Assembly: GCA_047637535.1 (NCBI GenBank)
Contig: JBLIKY010000062.1
Span: 1-11,440, forward strand
Direction: 5' to 3'
DNA: 11,440 bases
DNA from: UBA2040 sp047637535
GTDB lineage: Bacteria; Bacteroidota; Bacteroidia; Flavobacteriales_D; Crocinitomicaceae
The position numbers and the translations under genes are program-made. The notes beneath the pieces are model-generated. The model did not search any database. It was given only the letters and a program-made list of their open reading frames with translations, and was not told the origin of the DNA. This document shows, one piece after another, positions 6,482 to 11,440 of this stretch. How positions within the stretch are numbered: the first letter of the stretch is position 1; each line of letters opens with the position of its first letter.

Positions 6482-7117
6482 TTAATGAGTAAACATTAGC
6501 ATTGTCGTGTCAAATGCGATTGTGCTAATCGTTTCAACTCCCTGATTACCTGCCGTATATTTATTGTATAAGAAGGAATAATTGCTATTCCCGTTGTTTA
6601 TGCAAACAATAGTGTCTTGGTATTGACCGTAAAGATGATTTTCTGTATTCGGACAACAGCCCTCACAATCTGATTTACCCGTTTGTTTAATGTAGCTGAG
6701 ATGATCAGACGGACTACCGCCTGGATTACTGAATATTATTTTTGCCCAAGATTTGGCGTAGATCTCACCATTTCTTACATTGTCTTTCTCAACAGATAAA
6801 TCGGCAAAATTGATTGTAAATTCTCCATCAAAGTAATTGTTTTTCTTTGGAACAACTTTTATTTTGTCATAAAGGTCTCGTTGGAATGCAAATCCATAGT
6901 TTCCATTTGCGTCGGTACTAGTGGAGGTGAGAAGCGTGAATTCGAGTGACGCATCCTTTGTTGCATAGACATCAATAGAGACGCTAGCTGCTGGCTGACC
7001 GAACGTTTTGTCTGTTATGGCGCCTACAACAGTATATTCAACTACCCCTTTTTTCTTACAAGAAAACAGCAAAAGTGGGATTCCGATTACCAATAAGATT
7101 CTACTCGCTTTGTGCAT
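6482..7117 (-). CDS. Lipoprotein with carboxypeptidase-regulatory-like (beta-sandwich) domain
   Basis: A 211-residue predicted lipoprotein. The signal peptide has a hydrophobic core (residues 7-18) and lipobox L17-F18-S19-C20, followed by KKKG. Residues about 27-105 (TVVGAITDKTFGQPAASVSIDVY, then DANGNYGFAF, then YDKIKVVPKKNNY) read like a carboxypeptidase-regulatory/CNA-B-like beta-sandwich, common in Bacteroidota surface proteins; this is family resemblance, not a firm match. The C-terminal part is distinctive, with a C-x-x-C-C cluster (C151, C154, C155) and a further C172 that could form disulfides or bind metal. The function is unknown. The stop codon lies 1 base from the helicase stop on the other strand. 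No exact TAnnTTTG box was found upstream. Confidence 0.82.
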   Translation of the reverse strand: MHKASRILLVIGIPLLLFSCKKKGVVEYTVVGAITDKTFGQPAASVSIDVYATKDASLEFTLLTSTSTDANGNYGFAFQRDLYDKIKVVPKKNNYFDGEFTINFADLSVEKDNVRNGEIYAKSWAKIIFSNPGGSPSDHLSYIKQTGKSDCEGCCPNTENHLYGQYQDTIVCINNGNSNYSFLYNKYTAGNQGVETISTIAFDTTMLMFTH

Positions 7118-7206
7118 TTCTCTTTTTTCTTTAAAAATAAAGAAAGAAAATGAGATATTAAATCCTATTTAGTAATCGGTTCACCCTCTCAACCAAGTCA
7201 TTTTGT

Positions 7207-7214
7207 TAAATTTG
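7207..7214 (+). promoter_or_regulatory. -7 promoter box of ettA
   Basis: TAAATTTG is an exact TAnnTTTG match 19 bases before the ettA ATG. No convincing TTTG -33 box is found at the standard distance. Confidence 0.55.
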
Positions 7215-7233
7215 TAATTCATTATTTTAGATT

Positions 7234-8919
7234 ATGTCAGACGATAAAAAAGTTATTTTTTCAATGGTGGGTGTTTCAAAGCAAACGCCTACTGGAAAAC
7301 AGATCATTAAAAACATCCACCTCTCCTTCTTTTACGGGGCCAAAATCGGAATTATTGGTTTAAATGGTTCGGGTAAATCAACCGTGATGAAGATCATAGC
7401 TGGTTTGGATCAAAGTTACCAAGGAGATGTCGTTTTTGTTCCTGGCTACTCTGTTGGATACTTGCCTCAAGAGCCAGAATTGGACCTTGAGAAAACGGTA
7501 AAAGAAATCGTGATGGAAGGCGCTCAAGAAACGGTTGATGCTCTTAAAGAATTTGAAGAAATAAACAACTCCTTTATGGACGAAGCGGTTTTGAATGATC
7601 CAGATAAAATGGATAAACTAATCGCTAGACAAGGAGAGGTACAAGATAAAATAGATGCTCTTGATGCTTGGGAATTGGATAACAAATTGGAAAGAGCAAT
7701 GGATGCACTTCGTTGTCCGCCAGACGACCAAATAATTGGAACTTTATCTGGAGGTGAGAAAAGACGTGTAGCGCTTTGTCGTTTGTTGTTGAAGAGTCCT
7801 GATGTTTTATTACTAGATGAACCTACCAATCACTTGGATGCAGAATCTATCGAATGGTTGGAAATGCACTTACAACAATACCCAGGTACAGTAATCGCTG
7901 TAACTCACGATAGATACTTCTTGGACAATGCAGCCGGCTGGATTTTGGAACTAGATAGAGGAGAGGGTATTCCTTGGAAAGGAAATTATTCTTCTTGGTT
8001 AGAGCAAAAAGGAAATCGTCTTAAACAAGAGGAAAAACAAGAATCCAAAAGACAAAAAATGCTAGCCCGAGAATTAGAATGGGTTAGGATGAATCCAAAA
8101 GCTAGACAGGCTAAGAACAAAGCCAGACTTAGTAATTACGATAAAATGTTGTCTGAAGACATCAAGGACAAAGAAGCTATCTTGGAAATTCCGATACCAA
8201 ACGGACCGAGATTGGGTAACAATGTCATTGATGCTGTTAGTGTAGCTAAGTCATTTGGCGAGAAGTTGTTGTACGACGACCTGAACTTTAAATTGCCTCC
8301 AGCAGGAGTGGTTGGGGTTATCGGACCGAATGGTGCGGGTAAAACAACGATTTTCAAAATGATCATGAAGGAATTGGAGCCTGATGGTGGAAGTTTTGAA
8401 GTTGGAGAAACTGTGAAATTGGGTTACGTAGATCAAACTCATAAGGACATTTCTGATGAAAAGACAGTACATGATGTAGTTTCTAATGGACTGGAATATG
8501 TAGAAGTTGGAAACGAAAAAATCAACTCTCGTGCTTATTTATCGAAGTTTAACTTTAGTGGTTCGGATCAAAATAAAAAAGTAGGTGTTCTTTCTGGAGG
8601 TGAGCGAAATCGTTTGCATTTAGCCATGACGTTGAAGACAGAAGCCAACGTTTTATTACTTGATGAACCTACGAATGATATCGATGTCAACACATTGAGA
8701 GCTTTGGAGGAAGGGATTTCAAATTTTGCAGGTTGTGCTGTTGTAATTTCTCACGATAGATGGTTTTTAGATAGAATTTGTACTCATATCCTGGCTTTTG
8801 AAGGTGATTCTGAAGTATGTTGGTTTGAGGGAAGTTATACTGAATACGAAGAAAATAGAAAGAAAAGACTGGGGGACAATGCTCCGAAAAGAATTAGATA
8901 TAAAAAATTGACAAAGTAG
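7234..8919 (+). CDS. ettA: Energy-dependent translational throttle protein EttA (ABC-F ATPase)
   Basis: A 561-residue ABC-F protein with two ATPase domains and no membrane segments. Domain 1 has Walker A GLNGSGKST (42-50), signature LSGGE (171-175) and Walker B LLLDEPTNHLD (192-202). Domain 2 has Walker A GPNGAGKTT (364-372), signature LSGGE (453-457) and Walker B LLLDEPTNDID (474-484). The acidic insertion at about 94-145 is the arm, and the charged linker at about 240-325 (rich in K, R and E, containing MNPKARQAKNKARLS) is the tRNA-interaction linker between domains. Length and the DEPTNDIDVNTLRALE segment are those of EttA, which binds the ribosomal E site and gates the first elongation steps according to ADP/ATP level. 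Other ABC-F members are possible but fit less well. It is followed by a repeat-rich spacer rather than a clear terminator. Confidence 0.95.
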   Translation: MSDDKKVIFSMVGVSKQTPTGKQIIKNIHLSFFYGAKIGIIGLNGSGKSTVMKIIAGLDQSYQGDVVFVPGYSVGYLPQEPELDLEKTVKEIVMEGAQETVDALKEFEEINNSFMDEAVLNDPDKMDKLIARQGEVQDKIDALDAWELDNKLERAMDALRCPPDDQIIGTLSGGEKRRVALCRLLLKSPDVLLLDEPTNHLDAESIEWLEMHLQQYPGTVIAVTHDRYFLDNAAGWILELDRGEGIPWKGNYSSWLEQKGNRLKQEEKQESKRQKMLARELEWVRMNPKARQAKNKARLSNYDKMLSEDIKDKEAILEIPIPNGPRLGNNVIDAVSVAKSFGEKLLYDDLNFKLPPAGVVGVIGPNGAGKTTIFKMIMKELEPDGGSFEVGETVKLGYVDQTHKDISDEKTVHDVVSNGLEYVEVGNEKINSRAYLSKFNFSGSDQNKKVGVLSGGERNRLHLAMTLKTEANVLLLDEPTNDIDVNTLRALEEGISNFAGCAVVISHDRWFLDRICTHILAFEGDSEVCWFEGSYTEYEENRKKRLGDNAPKRIRYKKLTK

Positions 8920-8922
8920 TTC

Positions 8923-8992
8923 TCGACTTCGCTCGAACTACACTCGACTTTGCTTCGTTCGAACTGTGGTCGGATTTGCTTCGTTCGAACTG
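8923..8992. repeat. Three-copy tandem repeat with TTCGAA core
   Basis: Two 22-base units (8944-8965 and 8970-8991) agree at 20 of 22 positions with a 26-base period. They share the 18-base stretch TTTGCTTCGTTCGAACTG (8949-8966 and 8975-8992). A third, shorter and degenerate copy (8923-8939) starts 21 bases before and keeps TCGACTT and CTCGAACT. The full copies contain the 8-base palindrome GTTCGAAC. The block begins 4 bases after the ettA stop and is much richer in CG than its surroundings. I see no coding role. Confidence 0.8.
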
Positions 8993-9013
8993 CTGGAGAA
9001 CTGGAGCATCATT

Positions 9014-9038
9014 GTCTTTTCTACTGCGTAGAAAAGAC
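9014..9038. repeat. Perfect 11-base inverted repeat, 3-base loop
   Basis: GTCTTTTCTAC (9014-9024), loop TGC, and GTAGAAAAGAC (9028-9038) form a perfect hairpin; two G-U pairs could extend it in RNA. No T-run follows on either strand, so it is not a standard intrinsic terminator. It sits 39 bases before the pepD ATG and could be a dispersed palindromic element or a structure in an ettA-pepD message. Confidence 0.8.
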
Positions 9039-9077
9039 GGGGTGCTTAGTAAGAACTGAAATAAAAAATAAAAGAAA

Positions 9078-10529
9078 ATGACGATAAACGAACTAGAACC
9101 AAAGGCAATTTGGAAACATTTTTCCGATCTAAATGCTGTTCCACGGCCTTCAAAAAAGGAAGAAAGAGTTATACAATTCATGGTGGATTTTGGTAAATCT
9201 TTGGGCTTAAACACCCAAGTAGATAAAACCGGAAACGTAATCATTAAAAAAGAGGGTTCTCTTCATTTAAAAGGAGCGCCTGCTGTGATTCTTCAAAGCC
9301 ATTTAGATATGGTTCACCAAAAAAACAACGATACTGTATTTGATTTTGACAAACAGGGTATTGAAATGTTGATTGATGGGGACTGGGTAAAGGCTAATGG
9401 AACCACTCTCGGAGCTGACAACGGATTGGGTGTAGCAACTATTATGGCCCTGCTTTCTTCAACTAATATCGCTCACCCTCCTTTGGAAGCAATGTTTACT
9501 ATTGATGAGGAGACAGGAATGACAGGAGCTAAAGAACTTGATGGTTCGCTTTACGATGGCAAAACCTTATTGAACCTCGATACAGAAGATGACGACGAAC
9601 TGTCTATCGGATGTGCAGGGGGAATAGATACAAACACCAGTTATGCTTGCGAATTAGAAGCAATAAAAACGGGTAGTGAAATCTTTAAAATTGACATCAA
9701 AGGTTTAAACGGCGGACATTCAGGAATGGACATCGACAAAGGTCTAGGGAATGCGAATAAAATATTGAATCGTATTCTTTATTCTCTTTTAAATAAAACC
9801 AGTTTTCAACTGATTAGTTTTGATGGTGGAAGCTTAAGAAACGCGATTCCAAGAGAGGCAGTTGGTGTTGTTGCGGTTGAGAATGGTAATCTTGAAGCGT
9901 TCAAATCTGAACTTGCAGCTATCTCATCGGTTATCAAAACAGAGATGATTACCAAAGAAGCAAATATGGTAATCGATCTCATACCAGCCAATACTTCTGA
10001 AAAATCAGCTGTAGCGGATAAAGACCTTAAAAAAATTGTACAGACGATTTATGGAATACCTAACGGTGTCTTTAGAATGAGTCCGGACATTGAAGGTTTG
10101 GTTGAAACTTCATCTTCACTTGCAAGGGTTTTGATAAAAGACGGAAAATTCACAAGTCAGTCTCTTCAAAGATCAAGTGTAGATAGTACCAAAGACGATG
10201 TTGCGAATACAGTAAAATGTTCGTTTGAATTAATGGGCTGCACAGTAGAGCAGGGGGGTGACTATCCTGGATGGCAGCCTAACCCAAATTCTGAAATACT
10301 GAAAGTGATGACAAAGCTTTATCGTGATATGTTTAACGAAGAACCACAAGTAAAGGCCTGCCATGCTGGTTTAGAGTGTGGAATTCTTGGTCAACATTTA
10401 CCAGGAGTAGACATGATCTCATTCGGACCAAACATCAGAGGAGCTCACTCACCTGAGGAAAAGGTTCAAATTAGTTCGGTTCAAAAATTCTGGAAATTCC
10501 TACTTGCGACTTTGGAGCAAATGAATTAA
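9078..10529 (+). CDS. pepD: Aminoacyl-histidine dipeptidase (peptidase M20C)
   Basis: A 483-residue cytoplasmic zinc peptidase of the M20 family, PepD type. It hydrolyses Xaa-His and other dipeptides, including carnosine in characterised members. The opening LEPKAIWKHFSDLNAVPRPS (6-25) is the PepD signature. Metal ligands and catalytic residues fit the family: H75 and D77 in SHLDMVH, D114 in LGADNGLG, E144/E145 in DEETGMTGA, D168 in NLDTED, and H457 in GPNIRGAHSPEEK. The region about 180-390 forms the lid/dimerisation domain, with GLNGGHSGMDIDKG (209-222). Length is normal and all key residues are present. No exact promoter box lies directly upstream, so it may be read from ettA through the repeat spacer. 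The stop codon overlaps the start of the DUF3820 gene (TAATG), which indicates co-translation. Confidence 0.95.
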   Translation: MTINELEPKAIWKHFSDLNAVPRPSKKEERVIQFMVDFGKSLGLNTQVDKTGNVIIKKEGSLHLKGAPAVILQSHLDMVHQKNNDTVFDFDKQGIEMLIDGDWVKANGTTLGADNGLGVATIMALLSSTNIAHPPLEAMFTIDEETGMTGAKELDGSLYDGKTLLNLDTEDDDELSIGCAGGIDTNTSYACELEAIKTGSEIFKIDIKGLNGGHSGMDIDKGLGNANKILNRILYSLLNKTSFQLISFDGGSLRNAIPREAVGVVAVENGNLEAFKSELAAISSVIKTEMITKEANMVIDLIPANTSEKSAVADKDLKKIVQTIYGIPNGVFRMSPDIEGLVETSSSLARVLIKDGKFTSQSLQRSSVDSTKDDVANTVKCSFELMGCTVEQGGDYPGWQPNPNSEILKVMTKLYRDMFNEEPQVKACHAGLECGILGQHLPGVDMISFGPNIRGAHSPEEKVQISSVQKFWKFLLATLEQMN

Positions 10530-10741
10530 TGGAAAAACACGAATTAGAAATATTAGCAAATGCAAGAATGCCCTTTGGAAAATTCAAGGGGCATTTGCTT
10601 GTGCACTTACCTGAACCATATTTAGTCTGGTACAGGCAGAAAGGTTTTCCTCAGGGGAAACTGGGTCAACAGCTTGGTTTAATGCATGAGATTAAGGTAA
10701 ATGGCCTAGAAAATATTCTCTACCCACTAATTAAAAAATAA
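10529..10741 (+). CDS. DUF3820 family protein
   Basis: A 70-residue protein of the DUF3820 family. It shows the conserved core MPFGKFKGHLLVHLPEPYLVWY (14-35), then KGFPQGKLGQQL (38-49), then EIKVNGLENILYPL (54-67). Members are small, widespread in Proteobacteria and Bacteroidota, and sometimes annotated as putative quorum-sensing-regulated virulence factors; the biochemical role is unknown. There is no signal peptide or membrane segment. The ATG shares its A with the pepD stop codon, so translation is coupled to pepD and both belong to one operon. The family commonly occurs beside nucleic-acid or peptidase genes, but this does not define its role. No terminator with a T-run is evident downstream; an imperfect stem-loop (AGCT arms near 10762-10776) is too weak to call. 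Confidence 0.88.
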   Translation: MEKHELEILANARMPFGKFKGHLLVHLPEPYLVWYRQKGFPQGKLGQQLGLMHEIKVNGLENILYPLIKK

Positions 10742-10833
10742 TTAAATAAATATCTGTTAACAAGCTACTTAGCTGCATTGTTGTAAAGTTAAATAACAAA
10801 ATAATCGAACATTTATAAATTATTTTCATCTTT

Positions 10834-10867
10834 TTTGTAACTTATGTAAAATCGTGGCGTATTATTG
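10834..10867 (+). promoter_or_regulatory. Possible promoter of the small gene at 10892
   Basis: TTTG (10834-10837), a 22-base spacer and TATTATTG (10860-10867) resemble the Bacteroidota promoter with one mismatch in the -7 box (A for the first T of TTTG). It would give a leader of about 20 bases to the ATG at 10892. Confidence 0.4.
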
Positions 10868-10891
10868 ATTGTATTTCTTATTAAAAAACAT

Positions 10892-11092
10892 ATGCAATTA
10901 ATAAATCTTACCATGATCAATAACACGAAGAAAACGGCTGAATACAAGTTAAATAGGCACAAGAAAGCAGGGAATAATTCAAATTTGACTATTTTGGATG
11001 TAGCAAACCTTATGGATGTTATCAAACATTCTGAAGAAATGTCACAAGACAGTATACAACATTCAATATTTCATTCTTTAGCATATAACTAA
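10892..11092 (+). CDS. Small hypothetical protein
   Basis: A 66-residue frame beginning MQLINLTMINNTKKTAEYK. A second ATG at 10913 would give 59 residues; I cannot decide between them, and a TTG upstream at 10865 lies in the proposed promoter and is unlikely. The N-terminal part is basic (KK, K, R, K, KK). The C-terminal half, LTILDVANLMDVIKHSEEMSQDSIQHSIFHSLAY, looks amphipathic and helical. There is no signal peptide, transmembrane segment or HTH motif that I can recognise, and I know no family for it. Support for it being real is indirect: a plausible promoter upstream, a strong terminator directly downstream (11123-11155), and the filling of an otherwise empty 470-base gap. It could also be an incidental frame inside a structured RNA transcript. 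Confidence 0.5.
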   Translation: MQLINLTMINNTKKTAEYKLNRHKKAGNNSNLTILDVANLMDVIKHSEEMSQDSIQHSIFHSLAYN

Positions 11093-11095
11093 TTA

Positions 11096-11118
11096 AATTA
11101 CAATTCTTTATTGTAATT
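11096..11118 (+). other. AT-rich hairpin between small gene and terminator
   Basis: AATTACAAT (11096-11104) and ATTGTAATT (11110-11118) are perfect 9-base arms around a 5-base loop. It begins 3 bases after the small gene's stop and precedes the terminator by 4 bases. It is not followed by a T-run, so it may be a 3' stabilising structure. Confidence 0.55.
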
Positions 11119-11122
11119 GGTT

Positions 11123-11155
11123 AAAGTCTCGTAACACATAGTTACGGGACTTTTT
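11123..11155 (+). terminator. Rho-independent terminator
   Basis: AAAGTC-T-CGTAAC (11123-11135) pairs with GTTACG-G-GACTTT (11141-11153): 13 pairs including one G-U, with loop ACATA, then a T-run through 11155. It ends the transcript of the small gene at 10892 and shields the XRE gene that follows. Confidence 0.88.
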
Positions 11156-11200
11156 ACATTTATATACATCAATGATAACATTTGTGAACAGTAAATAAAT

Positions 11201-11208
11201 TACATTTG
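11201..11208 (+). promoter_or_regulatory. -7 promoter box directly before the XRE gene
   Basis: TACATTTG is an exact TAnnTTTG match ending 4 bases before the ATG at 11213, the same spacing as at pcm. The nearest TTTG upstream (11181-11184) is 16 bases away, slightly short for a -33 box. The box lies inside the second copy of a 9-base direct repeat, ACATTTGTG (11178-11186 and 11202-11210). Confidence 0.55.
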
Positions 11209-11212
11209 TGTC

Positions 11213-11440
11213 ATGGATATAGCTGAACGTATACAAATGGTAATTCACAACAATGAACTCACCAATGCAGCTTTTGCGGACAAAATAGGAGTACAGCGCT
11301 CCAATATCTCACACGTTCTTTCGGGTAGAAGTAAGCCAAGTATGGATTTTCTTGCTAAAGTCATCAAAGAGTTTCCTAGAGTTAGCGCGCATTGGCTTTT
11401 AACTGGTGAACAAGCGTCTGTAAGACAGGGTTTGCAAGAA
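11213..11440 (+). CDS. XRE/CI-type transcriptional regulator, N-terminal part
   Basis: The first 76 codons are visible; the gene continues past the window. The protein begins MDIAERIQMVIHNNELT, and a helix-turn-helix of the XRE type spans about residues 4-58. NAAFADKIGVQRSNISHVLSG (18-38) carries the two HTH helices, followed by the third-helix stretch KPSMDFLAKVIKEFP and then SAHWLLTGE (58-66), the typical end of this domain in Bacteroidota regulators. The part after residue 66 begins a linker, and a C-terminal domain or coiled coil is expected but not visible. The start ATG has a -7 box 4 bases upstream and no leader. A 9-base direct repeat over the promoter is a candidate autoregulatory site. 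The regulated genes are unknown; the gene is separated from its left neighbour by a terminator. Confidence 0.88.
   Translation, partial: MDIAERIQMVIHNNELTNAAFADKIGVQRSNISHVLSGRSKPSMDFLAKVIKEFPRVSAHWLLTGEQASVRQGLQE

Noticed and set aside
7524..7829. Minus-strand open frame of 101 codons inside ettA
   Set aside because: It is fully antisense to a well-defined ABC-F gene and its Ser-rich translation mirrors the sense codons.
8923..8992. Possible short CRISPR-like array
   Set aside because: Only three units, spacers of about 4 bases, one unit degenerate, and no cas genes. The layout is a simple tandem repeat.
9014..9038. Intrinsic terminator of ettA
   Set aside because: No T-run follows the stem on either strand, so a standard Rho-independent terminator is not supported even though the hairpin is perfect.
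8894..9244. Minus-strand open frame of 116 codons across the repeat spacer
   Set aside because: It is antisense to the ends of ettA and pepD and reads through the repeats. The low-complexity F/S-rich translation is typical of a shadow frame.
10742..10800. Stem-loop after the DUF3820 gene as a terminator
   Set aside because: Only short AGCT arms with a bulge and no T-run; too weak to call.
10813..11025. Minus-strand open frame of 70 codons opposite the small gene
   Set aside because: The promoter-like sequence and terminator both favour the plus strand. The hydrophobic translation reflects AT-rich antisense codons.

Overview
The window is ordinary-looking chromosomal DNA from a member of the Bacteroidota, most likely a flavobacterium-like organism (inferred, not proven). 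The DNA is AT-rich and Shine-Dalgarno sequences are mostly absent. The class-specific promoter -7 element TAnnTTTG sits in front of gene after gene, often with a TTTG -33 box 18-23 bases upstream. The protein families (standalone methylcrotonyl-CoA-type carboxylase beta subunit, ElaA, EttA, PepD, DUF3820, short lipoproteins) fit this. No rRNA, tRNA, CRISPR array, insertion sequence or prophage gene was recognised.

Layout. Positions 1-2264 (minus strand) hold a likely operon: an acyl-CoA carboxylase carboxyltransferase subunit, an ElaA-type acetyltransferase starting 2 bases after it, and a lipoprotein cut by the window edge. The divergent gene at 2430-3074 is a protein-L-isoaspartate methyltransferase (pcm). 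It converges, 3 bases apart, on a minus-strand HigBA-like toxin-antitoxin pair (3078-3705) with its own promoter and a palindromic operator. A strong terminator (3782-3815) separates that pair from thioredoxin reductase trxB (3834-4781, minus). trxB is divergent from an SF2 helicase of RadD/SSL2 type (4966-6480), and each of the two has a clear promoter. The helicase converges, 1 base apart, on a lipoprotein gene (6482-7117, minus). Then on the plus strand come ettA (7234-8919), a repeat-rich spacer (8920-9077), pepD (9078-10529), a DUF3820 gene overlapping it by one base (10529-10741), a small unknown gene (10892-11092) with two hairpins after it, and the start of an XRE-family regulator (11213 to the window end).

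How the genes work together. Most are unrelated housekeeping functions: branched-chain or acyl-CoA metabolism, protein repair, thiol redox balance, ribosome-associated ABC-F control and dipeptide breakdown. The accessory elements are the toxin-antitoxin pair, the helicase, the spacer repeats, and the small gene next to the XRE regulator. I found no convincing new multi-gene system. The points most worth a second look are the tandem repeat plus perfect hairpin between ettA and pepD, the small gene at 10892-11092 with its structured 3' region, and the promoter boxes placed only 4 bases before two start codons, which imply leaderless messages.
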